From positions 62,001 through 126,000 of the forward strand of contig JAFSBX010000061.1 of NCBI GenBank assembly GCA_017437065.1: a stretch of 64,000 bases of DNA, given 5' to 3'. A program made the position numbers and the translations under genes. This DNA comes from Lachnospiraceae bacterium (lineage in GTDB: Bacteria > Bacillota > Clostridia > Lachnospirales > Lachnospiraceae). The notes beneath the pieces are model-generated. The model saw only the letters and a list, made by a program, of their open reading frames with translations. It made no database searches and was not told where the DNA came from. Shown piece by piece: positions 37,255 to 46,147 of this stretch; the stretch's first letter is position 1; the number at the start of each line of letters is the position of its first letter.

Positions 37255-37610
37255 AAATTTATAGCTTTCTCAAACATCTTGCCGCATTCAGGACACACAC
37301 ATGTCTCCCTGACTTCTTCCATAGCATTAATCTGCTGATACATATTCTGAAGATAAGCAAGATCCGCTGAATACAAACCTTCAATAACTCTTGTTGTAAT
37401 AACCGGCACATCACCAAGCTTTGTAATTACTCTGGATAACAACATAATTGTCAAATACCCCGGATTACCTACTACTCTTGGATCTCTTAAGGGCACAATT
37501 TCATCTGCTGCTGTTGCCAGACGCATTACTCCATGTTTATGAATCACACCGCTGTCATCCTTATATCCCTTAGGTAAATCAAATTCAAACTCTGTCATAA
37601 ATTCTGCCAT
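37239..37610 (-). CDS. Phage tail assembly-type protein with C-terminal zinc-finger-like knuckle
   Basis: The 123-residue protein resembles the tail assembly proteins of eCIS and T4-like tails: FEFDLPKGYKDDSGVIHKHG, then MRLATAADEIVPLRDPRV and SRVITKLGDVP. The end holds CVCPECGKMFEKA, a possible half zinc site. It probably acts as a tube or ruler chaperone during assembly. It follows the main tube gene by 109 bases. Its last 28 bases are also open in the -1 frame, which continues into DUF6760. Confidence 0.82.
   Translation of the reverse strand: MAEFMTEFEFDLPKGYKDDSGVIHKHGVMRLATAADEIVPLRDPRVVGNPGYLTIMLLSRVITKLGDVPVITTRVIEGLYSADLAYLQNMYQQINAMEEVRETCVCPECGKMFEKAINFTLAE
37254..37260 (-). other. 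Putative -1 frameshift heptamer A AAT TTT
   Basis: Read on the minus strand in the frame of the tail-assembly gene, the codons ATA AAT TTT ACA contain A AAT TTT, an exact X XXY YYZ slippery site. It lies inside the short stretch (37269-37242) where both the zero and the -1 frame are open. After slipping, the -1 frame reads straight into DUF6760. A purine-rich AAGGAGGAGG sequence lies about 27 bases downstream, and short stems can be drawn there, but I see no strong pseudoknot. Confidence 0.6.
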
Positions 37611-37719
37611 CTATGCTTCCTCCTGTATCTTTTACAATTTGGGCAGAAAGCATTCTTAATGTTTCTTAAGAACACTTCCTACCCATTCTTAATCATATTA
37701 ATTTAATGCATACGACTGA

Positions 37720-38178
37720 TTATGAACCGCTTACAACCTTAGAAATGCTGTAGCATACTAATTCAATGCTTTCAAATGCAATTTCAGAGGAACTTGCATT
37801 GAAATCCGGTGCTGTATATTTGCTTGGCCATGCCTTTTCCAGTTTCCAGCTTGCAAGTACTGTGCTGTTTGCATCATCATACAATTCAATTGTTACGTCT
37901 TTTTCTCTATCTGCATCCTTTAAAGAACCATCAGAAATTCCCATAACCCAATCATAGAATGTTGTAGATGCTGTCATACCCCATTTTAAAGTAACATTTC
38001 CATATTTTGTTAAACCGGGGTATTTTCTTGGAGAGTTGATTGCATCATCTCCCTCTCTGTATTCAATAACGTCAACTGTTGCATCAAATCCGCTTACTTC
38101 AGAAAAAGATGCTGAATCAGCTCCTGCCACGTTGACTTTATAGTTATATTTTTTAAATGGGTAATTTGCTGCTGCCAT
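37720..38178 (-). CDS. Main inner tube protein (Afp1 / T4 gp19 family)
   Basis: The 152-residue protein is a typical CIS tube subunit: NYPFKKYNYKVNVAGADSASFSEVSGFDA, the loop YREGDDAINSPRKYPGLTKYGNVTLKWG, and closing strands ASWKLEKAWPSKYTAPDFNA. It stacks as hexameric rings and is expelled when the sheath contracts. The gene starts behind an AGGAGG site, 29 bases after the sheath gene. Confidence 0.93.
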   Translation of the reverse strand: MAAANYPFKKYNYKVNVAGADSASFSEVSGFDATVDVIEYREGDDAINSPRKYPGLTKYGNVTLKWGMTASTTFYDWVMGISDGSLKDADREKDVTIELYDDANSTVLASWKLEKAWPSKYTAPDFNASSSEIAFESIELVCYSISKVVSGS

Positions 38179-38207
38179 TTATTTTATTCCTCCATTCCTG
38201 TTATCAA

Positions 38208-39926
38208 TTATTCTTCTTCCATCATCTGTGTAATTCTGAAGATTACAAATTCTGCCGGTCTGCTTGGTGCTACACCGATTTCACAAATCAAACGTCCATT
38301 CAGAATATCATTCTGGCTCATTGTATCGCGTCCTACGTTAACAAAGTATGCCTGACCCTCTGTTTCACCTACCAATGCTCCTGCTCTCCACATATCGCGA
38401 AGGAAAGAACTGATTGTAGAGTTAACACGTGTCCAAAGGAATGTATCATTTGGTTCAAATACTGCCCAACTTGTGTTTGCTTTAATACTTTCTTCAAGGT
38501 AGATAAAAAGTCTTCTTACGTTGACATATTTCCATAAAGTATTGGAGGAACATGTTCTCGCACCCCATACACGGATTCCCTGTCCCGGAAGTGTACGAAT
38601 TAAGTTTACACCTGCCGGATTCAAAATATCCTGTTCAGCTTTGTTGTATAAGCAGCTTAATCCGATTGCATTATAAATTACCTCGTTAGCCGGAGCTTTA
38701 TGTACTCCTCTTTCAGCATCGCTTCTTGCGTAAATACCGCAGATTGCTCCTGAAGGTGGAATATATGCCGGTTTTTTGTTTAAAGAGTCATAAATCTGAA
38801 CCCATGGATGATACATAGCTGCATAATCAGAATCAATTTTTTCTCTACATGCCAATGCATCCTGTGGTTTTGTTACCTCCAACGGAAGATCCAATACTGC
38901 AAAACGGCTTCCAAGATTTGCACACTGTGCACATAAAGCTAACTGTACTGCCGGTCTTGTCACACCGGGAATAGCCATAATGCTTACATTGTTTAATTCA
39001 ACAAAAGATGCTAAACCTGTTCTTTTACCAGGACCATTGTCTACACCCATGAAGATATCATCAGTAATTCCTTTTTTGCTACCATCATTACCTTCTGAAA
39101 GACGAACAATTGCTTTCTGGCTATCTGCCTTATCTGTAAAGATAGAATAAATAGCAACCGGTTCTGCAGGTTCTACAGCGTCTACATCCACTACCTGTGA
39201 TCTTGACAAAGCTTTACCAATAAAGCTTGCACTGGATTCATTTAAAGTTACTTTCTCATATACTTCAATAGTATCTTTATAACGAATTTCCAAATTACAT
39301 TCACATGTAACAAACTGCTTTTTAGGAACAACATTCTTATCAACCATGTCTTCCTTTAATGCTGTTGCAAGTGTAATTTTGTCATCCTGCACACTTGTAA
39401 CCTTTGTATAAGCAACTGCTTTTCCGTTTACAACTGCTGCAACAGTATCTCCGGCTGTAAATCCGCTTGCATTGGATAAAGTATAAGTCTTTACTCCATC
39501 TGCTCCATCTACAGTTTCCAATACAGCAGCTTTTCCCTTTGTAGACGGAGTAGCTGTAATTGTAATTTCATTTCCCCATTTTCCAGGATTTTTCGCTTTA
39601 AAACTTACTGTTCCAAGTTTTAATGAAGCACTCCTTGCATCCGCCGGTACAACACGCATTACATAACATCTTGTTCCACCATTTGCAAAAAACTGCTCTA
39701 CACTATAAGCAAGATAACGGAATTCACCATGTGTACTTTCTGATAAATAACCACCAAATTTACGTGTAAAATCTGCAAAACTTGAGACAAATTCCGGTGT
39801 ACCGATTACATTACCTTTTTCTGCCATTCCAACGAATCCGGCTGTAGATGTTCCTACTCCTTCCATAGGTCTGAGACCTGATTCAAATTCCTCCACATAT
39901 ACTCCGGGAGATAAATACTCTGCCAT
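38208..39926 (-). CDS. Contractile tail sheath protein
   Basis: At 572 residues this is a full-size sheath subunit. The N-terminal domain begins EYLSPGVYVEEFESGLRPMEGVGTS, the classic sheath start, and the C-terminal interlocking part is intact (NVRRLFIYLEESIKANTSWAVFEPND and SAPSRPAEFVIFRI-like end VAPSRPAEFVIF). A surface insertion of about 150 residues (roughly 105-270) with beta character sits between the conserved halves. Only one sheath gene is present, whereas Afp and PVC have several. An AAGGAGG site precedes the ATG. The 54-base gap upstream is AT-rich and may contain a promoter, but no clear -35/-10 pair is visible. Confidence 0.95.
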   Translation of the reverse strand: MAEYLSPGVYVEEFESGLRPMEGVGTSTAGFVGMAEKGNVIGTPEFVSSFADFTRKFGGYLSESTHGEFRYLAYSVEQFFANGGTRCYVMRVVPADARSASLKLGTVSFKAKNPGKWGNEITITATPSTKGKAAVLETVDGADGVKTYTLSNASGFTAGDTVAAVVNGKAVAYTKVTSVQDDKITLATALKEDMVDKNVVPKKQFVTCECNLEIRYKDTIEVYEKVTLNESSASFIGKALSRSQVVDVDAVEPAEPVAIYSIFTDKADSQKAIVRLSEGNDGSKKGITDDIFMGVDNGPGKRTGLASFVELNNVSIMAIPGVTRPAVQLALCAQCANLGSRFAVLDLPLEVTKPQDALACREKIDSDYAAMYHPWVQIYDSLNKKPAYIPPSGAICGIYARSDAERGVHKAPANEVIYNAIGLSCLYNKAEQDILNPAGVNLIRTLPGQGIRVWGARTCSSNTLWKYVNVRRLFIYLEESIKANTSWAVFEPNDTFLWTRVNSTISSFLRDMWRAGALVGETEGQAYFVNVGRDTMSQNDILNGRLICEIGVAPSRPAEFVIFRITQMMEEE

Positions 39927-39980
39927 TTTAAAATCCTCCTTTTAAGATAAATAAATATATAAAACTTATATATAACTAAA

Positions 39981-40367
39981 TTATGGAACCATTGTTTTTG
40001 TCTGCCCGGGATTCATTATTTGAATTACTCCCGCATAAGCACACATACATTTACAAGTCTGGTTCAATGCCGGCTTACCTCCTATTAATACAGTTGGTGA
40101 ACCGGGCACCCATGTACCTGCAATCACAGGAACACAAGGTTGAGGTGTAAGCACCCCTGCTGCTGCACTTGTGGCCGCAGCTACCGTTGGATTTGCCATA
40201 GATGAGCACATGCCAAAAGGCATAATATTGGTATTTGGAATACAATCCCCAATATTTGCAGCCGGTGTACCAGAAAGTACTCTGGATGCAGGCGGTACTA
40301 CTAAAGTAGATGGTGCCATACCAAAACTGCACATCATTGTTGCCCCATTAGCAACCAACATTGACAT
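39981..40367 (-). CDS. PAAR-like (DUF4280) spike-tip protein
   Basis: The start at 40367, with AAAGGAG seven bases upstream, gives 128 residues. The reading from 40400 has no ribosome site. The sequence MLVANGATMMCSFGMAPSTL and the closing GGKPALNQTCKCMCAYAGVI fit DUF4280 PAAR-like proteins, which cap the beta-helical spike. Six or more cysteines (MCSFG, GDCIP, PCVPV, TCKCMC) could bind metal at the tip. In eCIS, PAAR-like proteins often carry or recruit cargo; this one has no toxin extension. Confidence 0.85.
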   Translation of the reverse strand: MSMLVANGATMMCSFGMAPSTLVVPPASRVLSGTPAANIGDCIPNTNIMPFGMCSSMANPTVAAATSAAAGVLTPQPCVPVIAGTWVPGSPTVLIGGKPALNQTCKCMCAYAGVIQIMNPGQTKTMVP

Positions 40368-40386
40368 ATTCTGACTCCTTTCCGCC

Positions 40387-41076
40387 TTAAGTATCCACAA
40401 CTTTTGTCACAACGTTAATCTGGTCTTCCGTTCCTTCTGCCACAGGTAGTACATAATTGCCTTCCCCATCAGCATATGTCCGGTATACTCTGAATAGCTT
40501 GTCCCCTTTATTATGAACCTTACACAGCCTTTCAGATATCAGATAATCGTTTACTCCGGATTTCTCCGTAATCACAAATACCTCCAGGTCTTTTCCTTCC
40601 CCCAGACCAAAAACCCGTCCGGGCAATTTTTCTTTATGATAGCCGGCTAGCTCTAATACTGTCATGGATTCGATATCTTTTACAGACTTCAGCATATAGC
40701 CACTGTCCACACTGCTGATACCATATACCATGAAAGGCATCCCCGGTTTAGGTGGTGTTATCTTACCGCAACATAAACTGCAACGATAAGGAAATTTTCC
40801 ACCCGGTTTATGATATAGCCTTACATCCACTACAGGATATGCAGGATCAAGCTCCCTTTGATTAATCAGAACCTCACCCGGAAAATAATCTTTAGCCTCA
40901 ATACGCAAAACGCAGGGGCATTCCATAGGTTCCATAAAGAGATACAATCCTTCTTCCTTATAAATTGTAGAGATAAGACGTCCATCCATTTGGAAAATGC
41001 ATGATGTTTTACCGACTATTTTTCCGGTAAAATCATCAATCAATCGAAGTGCAAAGGATAGCTTATGTCTAATCAT
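40387..41076 (-). CDS. Unknown CIS protein with an N-terminal Ig-like beta domain
   Basis: The 229-residue protein starts with a beta-sandwich-like segment (LSFALRLIDDFTGKIVGKTSCIF ... YLFMEPMECPCVLRIEAKDYFPGEVLI), like the carboxypeptidase regulatory or transthyretin-like fold. A CSLCCGK cysteine cluster near residue 100 follows, then a mixed domain. Similar small proteins lie next to Pvc16-like genes in other eCIS, but I cannot name a family. It overlaps the Pvc16-like gene by 4 bases and the PAAR-like reading frame by a few bases, so it is tightly coupled to both. Confidence 0.65.
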   Translation of the reverse strand: MIRHKLSFALRLIDDFTGKIVGKTSCIFQMDGRLISTIYKEEGLYLFMEPMECPCVLRIEAKDYFPGEVLINQRELDPAYPVVDVRLYHKPGGKFPYRCSLCCGKITPPKPGMPFMVYGISSVDSGYMLKSVKDIESMTVLELAGYHKEKLPGRVFGLGEGKDLEVFVITEKSGVNDYLISERLCKVHNKGDKLFRVYRTYADGEGNYVLPVAEGTEDQINVVTKVVDT

Positions 41077-41651
41077 CCTCTTCCTCCTCTGAATTGTGTA
41101 GTACCAAATTCTGCATCCACAACTCTTGTAAAACTACTAATCTTACGTGACGACAGCAATACCGGTGCCACTGAGAAATATACTGCCAATTGATATGGTG
41201 TCGATAATACTGACCACAACTTACTCTTTTCTTCAAAACTCATCGTCTGGAAAGTAATTGTTATTCCCATATCGTCCTCATCCGCTGTCGTTTCCGGCAA
41301 AATCGGATAATCCATCAATATCTGCATTACCCTGCCTAATATTCTCTGTTCATTTTCTGCATCCACTGTTAATTGGGATTTCGAATTAATATATAACGCA
41401 TAATATAAGTTTAATGGCTTCGGTGGAAGCTGTCGTTGTGAATGACTAATCCTCACATATTCTGTCTGCCTGTATTCCCTCATTTCCTGAATGTCATATA
41501 AATATAATCCCAATTGAAAATCTGCATTTTTATCAGATGGTACCGTAAGCATAATGGATTCCGGAGATTGAATTAACTCCGGACAAAGATTGTCCCTCAT
41601 TGTCTTTAATATTGCATTGCTTACCTCTGAAATTACATTAAAATCTCCCAT
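41073..41651 (-). CDS. Pvc16/DUF4255-like tail terminator (cap) protein
   Basis: From the ATG at 41651, seven bases after a GGAGGTG site, the product has 192 residues. The upstream reading to 41726 overlaps the MORN gene and lacks a ribosome site. The N-terminal FNVISEVSNAILKTMRDNLCPELI, the middle SVMLTVPS-type strand SIMLTVPSDKNADFQLGLYLYDI and the RQLPPKPLNLYYALYI block are typical of DUF4255/Pvc16, which caps the tube-sheath end. Its presence indicates a tail-only particle that is closed at the top rather than joined to a capsid. Confidence 0.88.
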   Translation of the reverse strand: MGDFNVISEVSNAILKTMRDNLCPELIQSPESIMLTVPSDKNADFQLGLYLYDIQEMREYRQTEYVRISHSQRQLPPKPLNLYYALYINSKSQLTVDAENEQRILGRVMQILMDYPILPETTADEDDMGITITFQTMSFEEKSKLWSVLSTPYQLAVYFSVAPVLLSSRKISSFTRVVDAEFGTTQFRGGRG

Positions 41652-41679
41652 ATTCACACCTCCATTTCCCGATAATTTC

Positions 41680-43371
41680 TTACTGCATACCGGATATTTT
41701 ATAGTAGTATAGTTTTCCGGCATCATCTATTTGATAACACAACTGATAAGAAAAATCTTTTGTGTCAATCAGTTCTTCATATATGGCTTGAGCGAAATTA
41801 ATGTTTTTCACATATGTATAACGATAATTTCTACTTGCCGTTTCAAAAGTGATATTACTGAATGCTGTTGGTGTTCTTCTTCTTATTTTTTCAATTGCAA
41901 TACAATCTGACAGTTCAGTCACTCCATTTACTGCAATATATTCCTGTTCTTCCTTAAACGGATTTTTCAAATCATCTTTATAAACAACTGTACCTTCTAC
42001 TTTCACACTTCCCGGATCCATATCACTCTCTGCTACCCACTCGGCATTATTTACATAATAATAAATCTTCTGTTCTTCTGTAATAAAATCCGTGGGCATA
42101 TCTTCATCTACTGCTTCATCCTGTGCCTCATTCATCTTATCTACTAATTTATTCAGAGATTCAATCAATTCCTGCGATTCACTTTGGGACTGTCCCTCTT
42201 TGTCTTCTTCTGCTGACTCCATATTCTCAGAACTTTGGGTTGTATCTAAGACTACCGCGTCCCCAACACCTTCCGGCAAATACCACCCATTACCTTCACC
42301 GGAACCATAATCCTCAGTATCATCTAGAATATCATCTGTAACAATTCTTACAATACAATCCAATTCTAACACCAACTGGGCAGTATCATATACATAACAA
42401 GTACTATCCGCAGTAAAATAAATCGTTGGATCTTCATAAAACATTTCTCCAATTTCAGCCAATGAAAGGGTAATCAATGATTCATATGCAATGTCACCGT
42501 CTGCAACAATTCCCGTATAATATGGTCTGCCGGCACTGGTATAGAGCGTCCCCGTCCCTTGAGGACTTCCCATTACAAACTCACCTTCATACTTTCGAAC
42601 GCCGTCTTCATAGTAAAGTACTCCTGTTCCATGATATAATCCATTCTGAAAAGTTCCTTCATAAATCAGCTCTCCGGTCTCTCCGTATAAAAATCCGGTT
42701 CCGCTATAAAATCCGCCAACAAATCCACCTTTATATTGCATCTGTCCTGAAGGATAATATAATATTCCCTCTCCTTCATAAACATTCTCAACATATTCAC
42801 CTTCATACCTTAAACTTCCGTCCTGAGCATATTCTTTACCAAGTCCGTTATACGTATTATTGGCGAAATCTCCTTCATAAACCAACACACCGCTTTGGTT
42901 ATATAAAACTCCTTTTCCTTCACATACACCATTCTTAATATCACCGATATATACCACACTACCATTGGAAGCCTTAATATTCGCTTTTCCCGAGTATTCA
43001 GACAATGCAATGTCGTCATAATCAAAGTAAACATTTGAAACAATACCGGTAGTCGTAGTTACCGGCTTTTCCACCGGTTCTGCTATAAAGGAAAAATATG
43101 CAAATACTGCAATACAACAAACTACAATAGCCGCTGCAACCAGTTTTTTGGCAATTAACAGCCTGCCTACAGAATAATATTCTTCTTCCGATTTAGGCTT
43201 AATATGAAATAAATCCCTGAATTTCTTTGTGACAGGTTTCAGGATTTTAGTTGCAATCACATTGGTGTTAACCAACATCTGTATCTTAAGAAAGAAATTT
43301 CTTATCGGATTCAACGTGAGTGCTTTCAATCTGGAAACAACTGCCGTCAAAAGCTTCAATAAATATTGCAT
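41680..43371 (-). CDS. Membrane-anchored MORN-repeat protein
   Basis: The 563-residue protein has a 73-residue basic N-terminal region, one transmembrane helix at about 74-96, and six to seven MORN-type repeats from about 140 to 290 (units like YEGDFANNTYNGLGKEY and YEGEGILYYPSGQ). An acidic linker and a C-terminal domain of about 150 residues follow. N-in topology, predicted from the basic N-terminus, would place the MORN platform outside the membrane. MORN repeats bind membranes or proteins in other systems. I infer a docking or anchoring role for the CIS. It precedes the cap protein gene. Confidence 0.72.
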   Translation of the reverse strand: MQYLLKLLTAVVSRLKALTLNPIRNFFLKIQMLVNTNVIATKILKPVTKKFRDLFHIKPKSEEEYYSVGRLLIAKKLVAAAIVVCCIAVFAYFSFIAEPVEKPVTTTTGIVSNVYFDYDDIALSEYSGKANIKASNGSVVYIGDIKNGVCEGKGVLYNQSGVLVYEGDFANNTYNGLGKEYAQDGSLRYEGEYVENVYEGEGILYYPSGQMQYKGGFVGGFYSGTGFLYGETGELIYEGTFQNGLYHGTGVLYYEDGVRKYEGEFVMGSPQGTGTLYTSAGRPYYTGIVADGDIAYESLITLSLAEIGEMFYEDPTIYFTADSTCYVYDTAQLVLELDCIVRIVTDDILDDTEDYGSGEGNGWYLPEGVGDAVVLDTTQSSENMESAEEDKEGQSQSESQELIESLNKLVDKMNEAQDEAVDEDMPTDFITEEQKIYYYVNNAEWVAESDMDPGSVKVEGTVVYKDDLKNPFKEEQEYIAVNGVTELSDCIAIEKIRRRTPTAFSNITFETASRNYRYTYVKNINFAQAIYEELIDTKDFSYQLCYQIDDAGKLYYYKISGMQ

Positions 43372-43436
43372 GAGTAATACTCCTTAAGGCCTTACATAGC
43401 ACAATTTATTGTATTTACAACATAAATCGCACTTCT

Positions 43437-46130
43437 TTATTCACAACGGAAAATATAATATCTGGCAACCATATCATCAGGATTATCCTGCAACACCATA
43501 GCAAAAAGATTCTTAGCTTCATACAAGTATCCCTGTTCATAAAGTTTCATTGCTTTTCGGAAATTACTGTCTGTAACTTTTAACAGATGTACCTCTCCGG
43601 TTTCTCTATCATCATAAAACTCGTAGAAACCACCTTTATTATCTTCTATACCTAGGGTTCCGATGTATCGGTTCTCAAAATCACTTTCCTTTTCCAGTTC
43701 TCTGAAAGTTTGTCCTGTCACTAATAAACGTGAACCAACCTGCCGGAAAGTTTCCTTTTTCTGAAGTATATTTTCCAATTCCGGTGTGATCAGTACCGGA
43801 ATATAACGTTCTTCATCTCCACATATTCCCACGAAGATATCCGAACGATGCAACAAGAACATAAGTTCCAGTCTTTCATAATCCTCTGTGCCTGCATTAT
43901 AGGCATCCACACTTGCAAGAATAGCCAGTGCTGTACGGATGGCAGAAGCCACGCCCTCTTTACAAATTAACAACATGCTCGAAAGATTTGCACTATCCAC
44001 AATAGGGATTGCATTCTGTTTTACTGCCTGTGTGTTAATCAAATTGAAGAAACGGTTAATTTCTTCTTCTCTCATTTGGAATGAATTATTTTCTTCCCTG
44101 TTCCTTATCTGTACAGAAAGGACTGCATAACTTCCCTGAATTTTAGACCCCAGATTAAGATTATCCAAATTGTCCCTTCCTAAAATTCCAATAATACTTA
44201 AAGGCATAAATCTATAATATGTATCACTAAGATTTTGCAAATTCATAATTTGTAAATCAATATCATCTGCCATCTTATTAAATGCCTGACAGATTCCTGC
44301 AAGTTCATCTCTTGTCTCCGGTTCTATACGAATATCTCTGTTACCGTTCGTAAATTTCTCCATTCCTTCCCGAATTTCCGATAATGGTTGCAAAATCTGC
44401 AAAAACATTGCTATCAGCAATATGGATACAACAAATAAAAATACAATACATATCCAAACAAAGTTTTTAACATATGAACTTTGATACTCATCCAAAACTG
44501 CTGTATAAACTCCGGCTTCATATAAATATACGCTTCGACCTGCCGAACCTCCTACCGGAGTAACACTGACAATTCTTTCTCCATCTCTATCCTGAATTGT
44601 TGCTGTCACAACTTCACCGGATAACGCTGCCTTCTGATAAATATCCTCTAATGCCACATTCATTTTTATACTTATCGGATAAAAGCAAGGTGTATTTTTG
44701 TCAACACCTGTATACAAATCGCCATCCTCAAAATAAACTACTTTAGAATATAATTCCCGTCCTTCTATCTGGTTCGATAAATAATTATAATTTTCACTGC
44801 TGTAGTCATATGGATATTCCAATGTATCAAAAGACTCCTGTCCAAAAAGCGCTGTCATCATATTACCTTCATCTACAGTCTGCTTCTCATAGCTTGATAC
44901 TACAGAATCCCAATAAAAATGATATGCAATAATACCAAATACCGACATAGCCAGTATCATAAGCGGAAGTGCTGCTAATATCAGCTTTCCCACGATTGTC
45001 TTTCCCTTGATGATTCCATAAAATATTCCGAATATAACTAATATCAGAGCAACTGTTACTGCCAAATATGAAAGAAAACTTTCTAAAAACATAAGTGCCA
45101 GTTGACTTATCGGCTTTTCAATGGACTTAATCAGGTAGCCTGTATCATCCTGCAACACAAACAAATTATAACCATTACCGGAACTATCCCTTATCACCGA
45201 CGAAAAATTACTGATATTCGTCATGGACATCATACAAATGTCAGCCGGTGTTATTACCTCTGCCGCTGAAAACGCTGCTGTTCCTTTCATTTTCACTTCT
45301 TCTGATCCATCTGTAAGACTCAGTTTCAGAATATTTCCTGTTTCTGCTTCCTGTGTATATACATATCCTGTTTCTGCAAAAAACAGATACAGTGGATACA
45401 TCAGTACATCTACTTCTCTCGCCGGATACACTTCCTGTACCTGACTTTCTGTAGCATGATATAACTTACCCGAATTAGATATATAAGCTATATCCGTTCC
45501 ATTTCCTATTGCCTGATATATTCCTTCTCCTTCAGCAAGCGGATAAATTCTTTCTGATTTTATATTCAGACTTCGGCTGGTTACTTCTCCAAATTCAAAA
45601 ACTTTACGTACTGCTTTAGTAGAATCACTGTTAACACCAATTAATGACAACGCACTTCCGTTTGCATTCATCCATTTGTATGACCATACCACATGTTCCG
45701 TATCCGTTGCATCTTCTGTCTGCACCTGAAGTTCATCCGTAGATATTATTGTAGGAGAGGACAGCCACTTATTAAAATCATAAATATATAATTCTTCCTT
45801 TACACTATTGCCGGTATCATTTTCACAAGAGCGTAAAAGTACATAAACCTTATTGTCTTCTCCCATGCATGCCGCTTCAACCTTGTGAAGTAAATCACCT
45901 TTTTCTACCGGTATCTTCTTTGATTTACTTATTTTGCCTTCACGATTCACTACCGCAACCGTAATATTCTTTTCATCATACCATGTTGCAAGAGTATTCC
46001 CATCGCTCGCAGCACTTATTGTATAAAATTGATTTATTGGCTGGCTGCTATTATTTACAGTTCCTGTTAAAGCCACTGCCGCAAGTATGATTACTGTTAT
46101 TACAACCATTATTTGCTTAACTTTTTTCAT
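43437..46130 (-). CDS. Four-TM HAMP protein with degenerate class III cyclase-like domain
   Basis: The 897-residue protein has an N-terminal anchor (about 6-25), an extracytoplasmic beta-propeller-like region (40-340), two helices (about 348-374 and 381-403), a second extracytoplasmic sensor (404-555), and a fourth helix (557-578). HAMP follows (578-630), then a cyclase-like domain (about 638-800) and a TPR-like tail (850-897). The cyclase domain starts like family members (YRFMPLSIIGILG), but SVQIRN replaces the usual F-x-D-I-R metal motif and DSANLSSML the second Asp motif. Catalysis is unlikely. It could be a signalling receptor that senses surface state and talks to the CIS. Confidence 0.75.
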   Translation of the reverse strand: MKKVKQIMVVITVIILAAVALTGTVNNSSQPINQFYTISAASDGNTLATWYDEKNITVAVVNREGKISKSKKIPVEKGDLLHKVEAACMGEDNKVYVLLRSCENDTGNSVKEELYIYDFNKWLSSPTIISTDELQVQTEDATDTEHVVWSYKWMNANGSALSLIGVNSDSTKAVRKVFEFGEVTSRSLNIKSERIYPLAEGEGIYQAIGNGTDIAYISNSGKLYHATESQVQEVYPAREVDVLMYPLYLFFAETGYVYTQEAETGNILKLSLTDGSEEVKMKGTAAFSAAEVITPADICMMSMTNISNFSSVIRDSSGNGYNLFVLQDDTGYLIKSIEKPISQLALMFLESFLSYLAVTVALILVIFGIFYGIIKGKTIVGKLILAALPLMILAMSVFGIIAYHFYWDSVVSSYEKQTVDEGNMMTALFGQESFDTLEYPYDYSSENYNYLSNQIEGRELYSKVVYFEDGDLYTGVDKNTPCFYPISIKMNVALEDIYQKAALSGEVVTATIQDRDGERIVSVTPVGGSAGRSVYLYEAGVYTAVLDEYQSSYVKNFVWICIVFLFVVSILLIAMFLQILQPLSEIREGMEKFTNGNRDIRIEPETRDELAGICQAFNKMADDIDLQIMNLQNLSDTYYRFMPLSIIGILGRDNLDNLNLGSKIQGSYAVLSVQIRNREENNSFQMREEEINRFFNLINTQAVKQNAIPIVDSANLSSMLLICKEGVASAIRTALAILASVDAYNAGTEDYERLELMFLLHRSDIFVGICGDEERYIPVLITPELENILQKKETFRQVGSRLLVTGQTFRELEKESDFENRYIGTLGIEDNKGGFYEFYDDRETGEVHLLKVTDSNFRKAMKLYEQGYLYEAKNLFAMVLQDNPDDMVARYYIFRCE

Positions 46131-46147
46131 ATGTCTGTTCCAATCTG

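Noticed and set aside
37611-37719. Terminator or small RNA gene between tube and tail-assembly genes
   Set aside because: The 109-base gap contains TTCTTAAGAA and repeats of TTAAGAATG, but no stem followed by a T-run and no clear promoter.
25000-40400. Type VI secretion system
   Set aside because: There is no TssJ/L/M membrane complex, ClpV, TssA or two-part TssB/C sheath; the single sheath gene and the cap protein fit the eCIS lineage.
43372-43436. Promoter ahead of the MORN gene
   Set aside because: TTGTAA and TATGTA can be drawn 16 bases apart, but the match is weak and the region is AT-rich; the activator box seen at P1 and P2 is absent.
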